A stretch of DNA of 32,189 bases from Penium margaritaceum (GCA_023375785.1 SZWC01018798.1:19309-51497); one strand, 5' to 3'. Numbered from the stretch's first letter, positions 1-9,774 are shown. A program made the numbers and translations. Notes: generated by a model from the sequence alone, not told the origin.

Positions 1-41
1 GGGGGGGGGGGGAGGGGGGGGGGAGGGGGAAGGGGAGGGGT
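1..41. repeat. G-rich homopurine tract
   Basis: The window opens with an almost pure run of G broken by single A residues. It is low-complexity sequence and codes for nothing recognisable. Such tracts are prone to sequencing and assembly error, so the exact length should not be trusted. Confidence 0.8.
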
Positions 42-63
42 CTAGAGGACCAAAGGGTGAGGA

Positions 64-294
64 TTGTCGCCAATCGATCCGGTGGCTGCATCAGCAGCGC
101 CAGCATGTGCAAAACAGCAGGAATGGATGGAGCAGCAGGTGCAACAGGAGCAGACCTTCCTGCAGCAGAAGCGCCACCACCACTGGCAGCAGCACCTCCA
201 CCACATCGGCGGGACCCCACCACTAGCAGCCCAATCTTGGAAATGGTGTGGGGGTGGTGCTGCCGGTGGCCGCAGCAGCAGCAGGGGGTGGTGA
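64..294 (+). other. CAG-rich coding-like stretch, possible retroelement gag or leader
   Basis: This stretch reads as a 76-residue open frame rich in Gln and His (for example EQQVQQEQTFLQQ) that ends at a stop near 294. It has no ATG of its own at a convincing place and matches no family I can name. CAG-rich sequence also occurs just behind the primer-binding sites at 4637-4648 and 5658-5669, so it could be the leader or gag N-terminus of an element truncated by the window edge. The antisense frames here are Cys/Trp-rich and look like shadows of the repeat. The remaining bases to about 1524 (AT-richer after 900) hold nothing I recognise. Confidence 0.25.
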
Positions 295-1524
295 TGCTGG
301 TGGCCGCAGCACACGTGTGGGGTGGATGGGGTGCAGAACAGACATGGTCCCCTGGGATGGGTGACAGTGGCTGCAAGCCCGTGCCTCGTGGATCCTGTGG
401 ACCAAATGAAGCCGCATTTTGTGGGTTGATTGAATGATCGCTTGCTGCAAGATGGCCTCGCTGCTGCACGGCATTGGTCTTGCCATTTGGTAATGAGTCT
501 TGTTCTTGGAAAGCCTCCTCTTGTCTTGGACTGGGCCTCGGTGGGGTGGTAGCGGCAGGGATCGCTCATCAAAAGTGGTAACAGGAAAGCAACGGAGCCC
601 TGAGCTCACCGATTTGAGCCAAGGATGCAGTCTGGAATGAAACGCCGCCAATTCTGTTCAACGGCGGTTGGGTGAGGCTGGTTCTGGAACAATTCGATGT
701 CAATCGCTGATCTGTTCCTACAGCCCTGGTTATGGATGCTTTGGCATCACTGTTGCCGCTGCACTTGAAGGGGAAAAGTGGTCAGAGAACGCCGAACTCA
801 TGCGTCAGGTTGTGAGTGCTCAGGCTTCCAGACATGTGAGGGGCGACGGTAAGAATGCTGGCAATGACACATCTCGAATGTCACTCCAGAATGTTGATCT
901 GTAACACAAATTAGGGCAGTGGGACAATGCAGCTAGACCACAATATTTGAGAATGATCATGCCTGCATTGATGTCTCAATCTAAGGTATCCATGCACAGC
1001 TAGGCTGCCTCCACAGTCCTCTCAACAATGGGGACCAACCCTGTGTGGCTTGACATGTTGAGGTCAGCACTGTTCACTGAATAAAGGAAGTCAGATTATC
1101 ATGCCATTGCACTGACATGTTACATCGTGAATTCGATAATGTTTTCACGACGGCCTAATTCTGTTTTTCACATTGCTACAACCTGTAAACTTTGTCTTGC
1201 CCACTCTTTTGAACAAAATGTACACGGTACACGGTATGAAATGTGTCCTTAATGTGAACATGCAAGTGACCTCTTGCCTCTGTTCACACATGCCATCATT
1301 GCAAGTAACTAACTAGAAGCTCTCAAGCACAGCATTGTCCACCATCCAGTGGACGATGCATTGTTGGCATCTTAGCTTAGTGCAAAAGTGACGCCTGTTG
1401 TGTCTAGCCACAATGAGCTTGAGAACTCAACTGTCATGATCGACATAAGTTGCTTGGTTTATCGTTCGTAAAACGTGGAGCAATATGTGGTGGAGTGCAT
1501 GCACCCACCTATGCTAGTGGTTGA

Positions 1525-1682
1525 TGAGAAAATGCTAGGAAGCTTCCTAACCTTACTGCTGCTGGCGTGGCGACACTGTCCAGTCAGCTAGCGCACTAGC
1601 AAGCAAGCAGGTGCAAGAAACAACAAGGATCAGGCTAGGGAGATGCGCAAAGTCTCATAAGCTCCAATAGCTTAGTAATGTA
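1525..1682 (-). repeat. 3' LTR of the gag-only element
   Basis: This copy aligns with 4649-4797 almost end to end, sharing words such as AGCTAGCGCACTA and AAGCTCCAATAGCTTA. It is slightly longer through a small indel near its start. Its last bases read TAATGTA where the partner has TAATGCA, so one terminal dinucleotide has mutated. It lies beyond the 3' end of the minus-strand gag pseudogene, as a 3' LTR should. Confidence 0.7.
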
Positions 1683-1922
1683 ACACAAGCATCTTGGTAC
1701 ATGCACGAACAGAGCAGGCTAAGCTCAAGAGCAGGGACAAAGAGCACATCACAAATGTACAATGGGGTCAGACGGATCATCAAACCGTACAACCCCAACG
1801 CCCTACACAAGCAACGACTGACCAGACCCTGTGCGAACAGACCAAACGGACGCAACGGGACAGTGCACAACAAAGTCACTACGAAGACAGGTCATGTGAT
1901 GGGTTGCACCAAAGTCAATAAT

Positions 1923-3717
1923 CTAGGTGCCACCTAGCTCACGACCAGTCGTCGACACTGAGCAACATGCCACAGAACACTCTACCTCTGTTGGACGCTC
2001 AGCAGAGGACTCAAGACAATGACGAATAGCACGGATCCGTGACTCGTCAAGCCAGTCGGTACTGTCAGGTCCATCCTCATCGCAAGCCAACATAGCTCCA
2101 CCACAAGCATCATCACGGGCAACAGACGCAGTAACACAAGCTGTGTCGGGACCACTCGGCTGTGACAACACACTCCTACCTCTGTGAGTAGGAAGCGCCA
2201 ATAGCTGACGAAGCTCTACGATTGTGCGATCACTGCTGACACCTTGTGAAACGGATGCGTTTGCTGTAGTGTCGCTCGCGGCGCGTCCAGTCCTTGTGTC
2301 ACTCGAGGAAATCCGCTGCGTGTGCGCCGCCTGAAGGTCGCGCATAATCCGAGTCCAGTCAAGGGGCTGCTCACACTCTGTGTAGGTGTGAGCGCCTCCA
2401 CAATTGTGGCAGTGGACAGAACGTCCACTACCACTACTCGTCGGCTGCTGCTGCTGCTGCTACTGTTGTCTCTTCCCGCATTATTTCTTCCCCCTCTTCC
2501 CCTGTGCGGCCGCTGCAAAGCCCTAAGTGTGGCCGCTCGGGGTAGAGGAGGAGGAGGAGGAAGCGGTGGAGGTGGGACTGGTGAGCTGGGACAGAGGCAT
2601 AAGAGGGGTCGCAGTCACTGCTACAACAAGTGGACTCTGCTAATGGGCGATGGCAGCCTCATGAGCCGATGTGGCCTGGATGAAGTAGCGATGGGCCCAA
2701 GGAAGCAGCTGTAGTGACTCCGACAATTCAGAGAGAGCCACACAATTGAAGCCCGTAAAGAGCTTTGCGTGGTCCAAATGTGCCCCCATCATGATGGTGT
2801 CAAGTGCCCACAATTGGTCCCGCCACCGGTCCCAAGGCGCGTGTAAAGGCGCGTCGCGCGCCTCCAGTAGTCAGCTGCAAGGTCCTTGGGACCCTGACAT
2901 AGGGAGTGAAACTCACGTAGTCGGGCCGCCCTCGTGGCATGGGTCTCCGCAGCGAGAAGTGTCAAGGCCAGCTCCTAGCCCTGACGCGCATCTGCTCCCG
3001 TCCCGGTCTCGGTCTCACCGAGGAATGGTCGAAAGTCGACCACAGTCTCCTACGGCATGGCGTAGAGGACTTCGCGCATTGCTCTCGCTGCTGTCTGGAC
3101 GTGGTGAGCGTCACGGGTCTGGTATTGGCTGTGGTAGTAGGGCCAGACACCCTCAGAATCGGCCCACACCTGAAGTAAGGTCTCCCAGCAATCAAAGCCC
3201 TCGTCGCTATCATAACGGGGTGGAGGTGTCTCAAAGTCCTTGGGTCGCCACTCCGTGGGGAGGGCGACCTCAGGCTCGGGAGACGGTGGACGGGGTGTGG
3301 GGAGCCACCAGTGAGGGAAACGCCACCAAAAGTGAACGCTACTGAACGACGTGGCTGATCCTGACGGCAAGAAGGTCACGTAGTGAGAGGCTACGACCCC
3401 AGGCGTAACTCACGAATGGGCTCCTCAAGCACACGAAGCTCGTGCTCGCGTGAGTCATCCTCAATCTCCTCCTCATCCCAGGTGTCAACCTGTGATGAGT
3501 GGTACTGAGCCCGCGGCACAGTGTAAGGTGAAGATTTCTGAAAAGATGGTGCAGCTCGAGTAGATCCTCCTGGTGGCTGCTGTGAGGCCCCCGAACGACC
3601 CCGTAGTAACTCCGTGATCTCCTACAACGCGTCGGATTGCCGCTGCTCCTGCCGGCGCATCTCATCCTGCGATCGACGAAGCTCGTCGATCGCGAGGGAC
3701 TGCGACCGCGGACTCAT
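1923..3717 (-). pseudogene. gag: gag-like polyprotein pseudogene with a zinc knuckle
   Basis: From an ATG at 3717 the minus strand reads a charged Arg/Glu/Gln-rich helix (DELRRSQDEMRRQEQRQSD). An acidic segment follows (TWDEEEIEDDSREHELRVL), then a Trp/Tyr-rich region near 3090-3270, a helical region near 2880-2960, a Gln repeat, and the zinc knuckle CHNCGGAHTYTEC at 2373-2411. The reading ends at TAG, 1923-1925. In-frame stops are visible (for example in DAL*EITELL and AMP*ETVVDF), and frameshifts occur near 3390 and in the CAG tract near 2450. The order helix, capsid-like region, then CCHC knuckle is that of retrotransposon Gag, which packages element RNA. Each segment is diverged, so the assignment rests mainly on the knuckle and the LTR context. 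Confidence 0.6.
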
Positions 3718-3807
3718 AACGCCCGAAGAGGAGGAAGAGGAGGGGTCAACTAGCCCTTTGCCCTTGTCACGAACCGGCGCCGTCGCAACGCTCAGTATTG
3801 GTCCGAA

Positions 3808-3985
3808 CGTAAAAAATGCTCTGGACAGAAAACTGACAACGTTTCTAGAGGAGTTAAAACGTTTTGATAAGCTGACGTTTTGACCCCGAAATTGCTGACA
3901 TCACAAACGGTGATGACGTGAGCGTTTTCTACGTTAGTAAAAAAACTTTAGCGTTTTTTACACTGGCAAAAACAAAACGCTTGCT
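3808..3985. other. AT-rich segment with repeated CGTTTT words
   Basis: This piece of the gag-only element lies between the CAG-rich leader and gag. CGTTTT recurs at least five times, together with TGACGTGA and a perfect palindrome AAAACGTTTT at 3856-3865. ACGT cores are the binding core of plant bZIP factors, so it could act as an internal regulatory segment. That is inference from motifs alone. No TATA box or start site can be assigned. Confidence 0.25.
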
Positions 3986-3997
3986 TCTTTTCTTTTG

Positions 3998-4632
3998 TGC
4001 AGGTCACGTGAACTCCGCGTGACTGATGGGGGTGACGTCGTCGCCCCCTGCTCGCGGCTGCGCAGGGGATGCGCAGGCCTACGCAGTGCCACCCAGGCCT
4101 GCGCAGCACTGCAGTGCAGAAGCAGTGCCGCGCAAGCCTGCCGCTGCTGCTGTAGCGGGTCTGCTGCTAATAAGTCCGCCACAACTGCTCCTGCGTCGTT
4201 GTAGCCGCTGTTGCCGCTGCAATGCTACTGTTGCCATTGTTGTTTCTGTCGCTACAGCAGCTGCAGTGCTGCTGCTGCTGCTGCTGTGTTGCTATTGCTG
4301 CTTGCGGCTGCCGATGCGATCGCTGTGCGCTGCCACTACTCGCAGCCGCTGCCACAATCTGCTGCTGCGAGCTGCTACTCCCATTTTTTTTTGTGTACAG
4401 GCTGGCAGCCAGACACGGCTGCTGCTGTCACCCGGTGTTGCTGCTGCTCACCGGCGTGGCTGCTGGATCTCGTCACTGCCGCAGCTCCTCTTACTACGGT
4501 GGTGGCGATTGCATGGTGACGTCGCTGTTGCTAACGTCGACTGCGACGGGTCCCAGGATGTGGCGGCGGCGGTGACTCTCACAGCTGCTGCCGGTGCTGC
4601 GTCTCTGTGGCGCAGCTCAGCGAGAGGGGTCT
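3998..4632 (-). repeat. CTG/CAG-rich leader of the gag-only element
   Basis: The stretch between the primer-binding site and gag is dense in GCTGCTGCT on the plus strand (CAG on the minus strand) with interruptions. Long open frames run through it on both strands, giving poly-Leu/Cys or poly-Gln/Ala strings, which is typical of triplet-repeat artefacts. The better reading is an untranslated leader with a degenerate CAG microsatellite. Similar CAG-rich sequence follows the primer-binding site at 5658. Confidence 0.55.
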
Positions 4633-4636
4633 CGCT

Positions 4637-4648
4637 ACTCTAATACCA
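4637..4648 (-). other. Primer-binding site (initiator-Met tRNA-like)
   Basis: Read on the minus strand the bases are TGGTATTAGAGT. Plant initiator-Met tRNA primes many LTR elements through TGGTATCAGAGC, and 10 of 12 positions agree. It abuts the LTR with no spacer. This fixes the element's orientation. Confidence 0.7.
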
Positions 4649-4797
4649 TGAGAAATTGCTATTAAGCTTACTGTTGTTGACGTGGTGACACTATCCAGTG
4701 AGCTAGCGCACTAGGAAGCAAGCAGGTGCAAGAAACAGCAAGGATCAGGCTAGGGAGACGCGCAAAGTCTGATAAGCTCCAATAGCTTAATAATGCA
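4649..4797 (-). repeat. 5' LTR of the gag-only element
   Basis: On the plus strand this repeat starts TGAGAAATTG and ends TAATAATGCA, so it has the TG...CA ends expected of an LTR. It is the 5' LTR because the primer-binding site lies against its lower-coordinate side on the minus strand. By eye, 127 aligned positions contain 12 substitutions relative to the copy at 1525-1682, so the insertion is old. About 150 bp is very short for a plant LTR and is in the range of TRIM-type elements. Confidence 0.7.
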
Positions 4798-5040
4798 GAG
4801 AGAGATGACTACTGACAAGCACACAACATAAATACATGCCGCGGCACACAGCGGGTGACGCATGCGGCAGTGTCAGTTTGTCCTAAAACCGGCTCAAAAC
4901 CACTGTTTTGGCCGTAACTCCCCCCACAGGCATCCAAACGCAACACCGTATGAACCCAGAGATGCAAAATCTTGAGCTGGACACTACGATTAGCCACATG
5001 CATGAGTCCGGCATCAATTGGTGGACAGAGAATATAAAAC

Positions 5041-5337
5041 ATGCAAATCGGGCTCGAGAGCCAGTCCACCGAGAAAACTCTAGCGTCTGTAGAAAAGCTG
5101 CAGAGTACCCTAGCAAGCATCCGGGACGTTGTGGCAGCCGTCTGGCAGCTGCTAGTGGATGGACCCTCCAGCCGTCGGTGCTCCGGCATCAGCTAGGCCA
5201 GCATCAGGGATCTGAAGGAGCATGGACACGGCCGAGTGGTCACAATAAGCTGTACAAATAGACAGAAACAACTCACATCACAACAGTCGATGTGGTTGAC
5301 TGTAATTCAGCTATGCATCCTTAGACAAGTCCTTGCT
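5041..5337 (+). pseudogene. Coiled-coil gag-like scrap
   Basis: From the ATG at 5041 one frame reads about 52 residues with a strong heptad-like pattern (STEKTLASVEKLQSTLASIR) followed by DVVAAVWQLLVDGPSS. A TAG follows, then another 40 or so codons in the same frame. It resembles the helical N-terminus of some retroelement Gag proteins but has no diagnostic motif. It lies between the gag-only element and the primer-binding site at 5658 and could belong to neither. Confidence 0.2.
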
Positions 5338-5657
5338 TGGTGAGACCAGGTCGCTAATCCTTCGGGACGACACCACCATTTTACTCAAACGTGTGAGAAA
5401 GCACCGATGGCTCGTTGCAGACCGGTCCGTTTCGATCTCGGGGTGGCATCCGGGCCCCACGTGATCCCTTCGCGCGGGTGGCCCCGTGAACCAAAATAAT
5501 CACCTCGCTGACCTCTTACTCTCGATACTCACTTTCTGTGTGACTCTTCTTCCCGATCTCTAAGGGCGGTTGCTCCAGGCTATGCCGCCACGTGTGCTAT
5601 TCTCTCTTGCTCTCATGCTCTGACACATTGCCTAGCTTCACCACTACCAGTGACTAC

Positions 5658-5669
5658 TGGTATCAGAGC
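5658..5669 (+). other. Primer-binding site TGGTATCAGAGC of a plus-strand LTR element
   Basis: All 12 bases match the initiator-Met tRNA primer-binding site used by many copia and gypsy elements. The GC-rich sequence upstream (about 5300-5657) would then be the 3' part of a 5' LTR, although its start and a partner LTR were not found. Downstream is a leader with a CAG-rich stretch (5765-5800) and a possible start codon at 5901. The element then stops: by 6280 the sequence is a copy of LTR family C in the opposite orientation. I take it as the 5' stub of a truncated element. Confidence 0.65.
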
Positions 5670-6189
5670 AGGGAAGCCTAGCTTCCCCGAGAAAAAAAAG
5701 GGGAGTCTCCCCACAGTCCAGGTTCCTCTACAACCGTTGTCGCTGCCTTTCTCACGCCCATTTTCTGCAGCAGTAGCGGCAGTCGCAGCAGCAGGAGGAG
5801 CACCGCACGCATCTCACAGTGAACACTAGACCCACACATTTACTACCACAGGTCTCCTCGACATGTTGACTTTGACTAACTAGACTCGATACCCATCTCA
5901 TGAGCCAGGATCCCCCACACACGGATCCACCTCGCTTGTGCCCTTTGGTCTACGCAACACCTTTGCCATCCAAGGCCTAATTGACCTTCCCTCATCCATT
6001 TTCTTGCATCTTCCGACATTTTGGATGAAGAAGGCCAAAGTTTTTCAGGTCCTTCCCTTCCTGCAACTCCATCATCACCACTGGACCTGTCTTGAAATGG
6101 CCCTGCACTTTTTACCTACATTTTCACCATTGATGATCAAAATTGAATCAATCCTCCAGCTAGACCCCAAATTTCATACTAAATGTACT

Positions 6190-6208
6190 CCCCCCCCCCC
6201 CCCCCCCC
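6190..6208. repeat. Poly-C run (19 bases)
   Basis: An uninterrupted C run sits about 70 bases before LTR copy C1. A second run of 15 C lies inside the LTR at 6652-6666, where the other LTR copy has ordinary sequence, so that one expanded after the copies separated. Lengths are unreliable in sequencing. Confidence 0.85.
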
Positions 6209-6279
6209 TCCCTCCATGTCCAATTTTAACTCGCACCTCCTTGCTCTCCACGCCTCTCACAAATCCTATAAAATTGGAA

Positions 6280-6710
6280 TGTATGTAGGTTGTTTAATGA
6301 TTAAATGTCAAAACAAAAGTCAGTCCTCATAATTGTGACTCCAAGGAGAGGGTGCGAATAGTTTCCTCACCCATTTTTGGCTGAGACAAATAGCACTACA
6401 AACGGACGGAGTCGTCATAGGGCATGGTTTTATGTATGCACCCTACAACTCTGTCGTTCCACATGGCATAGACACATGGAAATAGGACCCTAGCGCCAAA
6501 CTTGGAGTGGAAGAGCAGTGAAACAATCTTCCATCGCAACACTCATATTGTCTAAATTCCGGCTAGTGTTTTTTCTACGGGCTAGAGTCGAAGTGGACTC
6601 TAGCCCATTAACATTTTCCGGACCTTGACTCCTCAAGACATCAATCTCAAGCCCCCCCCCCCCCCCAAAGAAAGGGATCATACTTTCAATTTTCCCCCAT
6701 TGCTTTGAAC
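6280..6710 (-). repeat. LTR family C, copy 1
   Basis: About 400 bases align in the same orientation with 23581-23990. They share blocks such as CTCCAAGGAGAG, TTCCACATGGCAT, GATCTTCCATC-like sequence and CTAGAGTCGAAGT. The plus strand starts TGTATGTAGG where the other copy starts TGTAACAGAC. The second copy has a primer-binding site directly beside this edge, which identifies the repeat as a minus-strand LTR. Copy 1 has no such site, so it is a 3' LTR or a solo LTR. It contains a perfect hairpin, arms 6579-6589 and 6596-6606. The far edge is blurred by the poly-C run. Confidence 0.6.
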
Positions 6711-8506
6711 AGTCCAGGTTGGTTTTTGCTCACTGAGGTTTGGTCATCGGGTATTTCATTATGCAAACCTTGTAATTGAAAAGGCATTCATAGTAGTGCA
6801 GTTTTCATCCGCAACACTGCTGCATCGCATTCACGCACAATCAACCACACACATGTGTGGTTTCTATGATCTTGGTCATTTGCGTATAACATCCAATATT
6901 GATTGCATAATCCCTTGGCTCTGACCAAGTTGAAGAGCGTACAATCTTTGAACGTTGTTCACGAGTGTCGCTGAGTCTTCATTGAAGTCCCATCACATGT
7001 GTGTACGAGCAGCATGGTTGATGCAATTTGGAACATACATTGACAGTAATGTCTTGTTCGTTTGGAAGAGGGTGCAGAATTTTTTCCCACAACCTATGTG
7101 GTACGCTTTCAACAATCTGTTGCGTTGACACTTTCTCCCCCTTTGCAAGGGTCGTCCTTGGGACCGATTAACCGGACGACCCTATAGAAACGGTCTAGTT
7201 CCACACAATGCCTTTGCATGTCAATCGGATATGATTTCTTCCTGGGGGTTGTTACCAAGGTGGTACCTCTCACAACATCATCAGCAACTATAGATCATGA
7301 TTTGGACATTAATCCTCCTGGTTGCAACCACATTTTCATGACCATCCATGGGTCTATTAGACCTGTTTCAGTTCCTGTTGATTGGTTGAGTGAACTCAAC
7401 CAAGCTCTACTCATCCGATGCAACTTGAATGATGGTTTGATCTTAGGTTTGGGAGGCACCAAGGCCTTCAAACATGGTTGCTAAGCACGCTTGTACTCTT
7501 TCTTTAACATTGTACTCATCTTTGAAGGAGGTAGCATTGATCGTTTGGCACACGCAATCACCATCAAAGTGTGTAATTAGACAAAACAATGCTCCGACCT
7601 AGACGAGCATGGTCTCAACCATCATCCACTCATTTCAGTCTCAAATAGGTACCGTACGCTACCACTCACGTCCCTGTCAAAGCACTTCACTTTAAACTAG
7701 ATTAGCTAAGATAACCAATCTCAAGGTCTGTCGAGAAAATCTTGGAACAAATTGTTCACAATACTGTATCCAATAAAAAGGTGTACCATGATCACAATCC
7801 ATGTGTTACAAGTTGGAAGAACACCTCGCGAGTGTCAATTTCATATGATTGTGATCAAACACTTGCAAAATTACATCTAGTGATCCCATGAAGGGAATAG
7901 CCGGTTCCCGAATTTTGCTCCTTTTGTGTATTCACATGCAAGGGTTGCATTTGGGTCACCTTCCAAAAAAAATCTTACTTTTGGATCCTTGTTGTGATTC
8001 ATGTTGACATGCAGGAAACATGAGTCCTTTTGTGAACAAGGTCAAGCAGGAAAATGAATCATAAGAGTACATCTTGGAGTGTGTTTGAACAATGTCACAA
8101 CAAGTTTTGTTGCTTCTATGTCTTGTGTATCACCTATGTTTGGTAACTTCACTCTAAAGAGTTTGTCCATATGTTTTACAGCGGGCACTTGTTCAGGGTA
8201 TCACCTGTTCAAAAGTGTCCCTGCCATGGATGCCATTTTCCATTTTCCTGCTTCGACAACTAGAGAGTGATTGAATGTCTCATCTGATGGCATGTCTGGA
8301 CTCCCTGGATGATTTCATGCAATTTCAGGCATTCACTTGCATCATTTAGTTGATTATTCATAATGTTATCCCAGTCCAAAGTTCAGATGGTAGGCGGGTG
8401 GAATGTAGGTGTATGTCATTGGTGATGGGATAACTTCACCGCCTGTGGTCCTAATTCCACTCCAATGGGTTCAAAATCCACGTATGTCATAAAGGAATGG
8501 ACGTTG
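6711..8506. other. Unrecognised AT-rich sequence
   Basis: I see no family motif on either strand. The longest frame worth noting is 7218-7484 (88 codons from ATG on the plus strand), which matches nothing I know and may be chance. A clean hairpin lies just before it at 7148-7183. Otherwise it holds only short frames. Confidence 0.4.
7148..7183. other. Perfect 10-bp hairpin
   Basis: AGGGTCGTCC (7148-7157) pairs perfectly with GGACGACCCT (7174-7183) around a 16-base loop. It is GC-rich in AT-rich surroundings and 35 bases before an 88-codon open frame. No U-tract follows and this is not bacterial DNA, so a terminator reading is not supported. It may be a relic of inverted-repeat sequence. Confidence 0.5.
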
Positions 8507-8920
8507 GAGGTCTCCTGGACCAAGGCAAGCCTCTCCTTCTGTTTTAGGTCTGGGAAGGGTGCTTCAACAGGACGTCGTCGAAGCGCATCATGTCACCTCT
8601 GTTTGTGGACGTGGTGGATGGCTCTACCGTGGGTTACTTCAACAGCCGCAGCATGGGATCTACACCTCCGTTTTGTGCGTGCTTGGATGCGTTGGAAATT
8701 TTAGATCACAGGCTATAAGTATTTGATGTAATCTCACCATAAGAACTAACAATTAATGGTCTTTAGCCCTTCTCAATTTCCGCAACCTGTATTTTGCCAA
8801 GATTCTGCTCATTTGGTGTGTGGCGACCCAAAGCACACACCTTCCTTGGAATTCTCTTTCCCTAAGAAACCATGGACACTTGGTGGATCAAATAATGCCC
8901 TGATATCATTCCTCACAAAG
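8507..8920 (+). repeat. Repeat X, copy 1 (probable 5' LTR part of the copia element)
   Basis: It aligns in the same orientation with 17973-18400. Shared words include GTGCTTGGATGCGTTGGAAAT, TTACAGGCTATAAG-like sequence, ATTAATGGTCTT and GTGTGTGGCGACCCAAA. It lies about 130 bases before the copia gag start, and copy 2 lies beyond the copia remnant and the nested gypsy element. The pair is therefore best read as the copia LTRs, both eroded. A TGATATCATT at 8904-8913 might be a decayed primer-binding site, but only weakly. The first ~480 bases of the true LTR, if any, could not be delimited. Confidence 0.5.
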
Positions 8921-9053
8921 CCCTGATCTACCTGCCAAAAAATTCACGGCTTCCGCATCACATGGGCGTTTTGCACCAGACGACTTCTCAGTCATTGTTT
9001 GAGACTGTTTGCAATAGAAGTTCAACATGACGTAGAAGCTGGAGATCCCGCTC

Positions 9054-9772
9054 ATGAAAACTCACATGAGTGGTCCTGGATTTGGGCTCTAGTGGTGGAA
9101 TCTTGAAATCCACCTCGCACGGGAGGGACTGTTGGAGCTTATGAAGGGTACAGAGGTTCAAGATGTGAGAGCAATGGACAAGGAGAAGACAACCATTGCC
9201 AAAAAGAGTACAGAGGCGATGATGCTCCCTCTATCGATGCTGCATGAATCTCAATGGGAGTACATCCATGGCTACACTCTGGCAGCTGACACATGGAATA
9301 AGCACTACTCTACCCGCAAATAAATCCCTTGAAGACAAGATCTTTGCAATGAAGCAACTCTCGGCAGTGAGGATCAAGGAGGGTGAGGATGTCATTTCTG
9401 CCATGTAACAGATTGACTCTCTTACCTTACAATAGAACGATGCGATGTGGAAGGAACCTCCCATTGCCGTAATGGGAGTTTGGAAAGAGCACCACCGCAC
9501 CTACAATGCAGTAATTGAGAACATCCATAACAAGGAACACCATCGCAACAGTGGCGAGACCTCGCCTTCCTTTTAAGCCCTGGTCACCAAGATAAAAGGT
9601 GGCAGCAGCAGTGGCAAGCGAGGCGGTGCTAAGGGCGAAGGGAATAAGGGCACCAAGAAAGGTGCATGCCAGAACTGTGGAAAGGATGGCCATTGGGTGA
9701 AAGAGGGTCCCGAGGAGTCACAGGCCGGCGGCAAAGGTGCCAAAGGTAAGAAGGTGCTCCTTAACAACATGA
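9054..9772 (+). pseudogene. gag: Copia gag pseudogene with damaged zinc knuckle
   Basis: From the ATG at 9054 the frame reads a copia Gag (UBN2-type) N-terminus after one stop: WNLEIHLAREGLLELMKGT, then MDKEKTTIAKKSTEAMMLPL and HGYTLAADTWNK. A frameshift near 9300 leads into SLEDKIFAMKQLSAVRIKEG, with further stops (SAM*QIDSL). The basic tail follows and then the knuckle CQNCGKDGHWVKEG at 9667-9708. The last zinc ligand of CX2CX4HX4C is Gly (GGT) instead of Cys. Gag would have packaged the element RNA in cytoplasmic particles. It precedes protease in the usual copia order. Confidence 0.8.
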
Positions 9773-9774
9773 AG

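Larger units (their letters stand above)
1525..4797 (-). mobile_element. Gag-only LTR retrotransposon (TR-GAG-like, non-autonomous)
   Basis: Two short direct repeats (1525-1682 and 4649-4797) in the same orientation bracket a minus-strand interior. The interior begins with an initiator-Met-like primer-binding site (4637-4648) directly against the right-hand repeat. It then carries a CAG/CTG-rich leader and a gag pseudogene ending at 1923. No protease, integrase, RT or RNase H sequence is seen between gag and the left repeat, and the total length is about 3.3 kb. This is the architecture described for terminal-repeat retrotransposons with a gag domain, which are presumed to borrow pol from an autonomous partner. 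The interior lacks an obvious polypurine tract beside the left repeat. No target-site duplication was identified. Confidence 0.7.

Noticed and set aside
4026..4643. A 205-codon plus frame in the CTG-rich segment
   Set aside because: It is Leu/Cys/Ala-rich triplet-repeat translation, antisense to the leader of the gag-only element, with no domain.
5938..6288. Plus frame starting PFGLRNTFA, like the gypsy RT motif PFGL-xNA
   Set aside because: Only this short string fits. No RT motif precedes or follows it in any frame, and the start would be a GTG. Chance is likely.
6563..6606. Helitron-like 3' end on the minus strand: hairpin, 12 bases, then CTAG
   Set aside because: Similarity to the LTR C copy at 23581-23990 continues on both sides of the hairpin, and that copy has no CTAG there. 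The feature is internal to an LTR.
8584..8718. A 44-codon frame conserved between repeat X copies (8584-8718 and 18054-18188), same stop and no indels
   Set aside because: Counting changes by codon position gives 12, 9 and 9 for positions one, two and three. There is no third-position excess, so the DNA has drifted as non-coding sequence.
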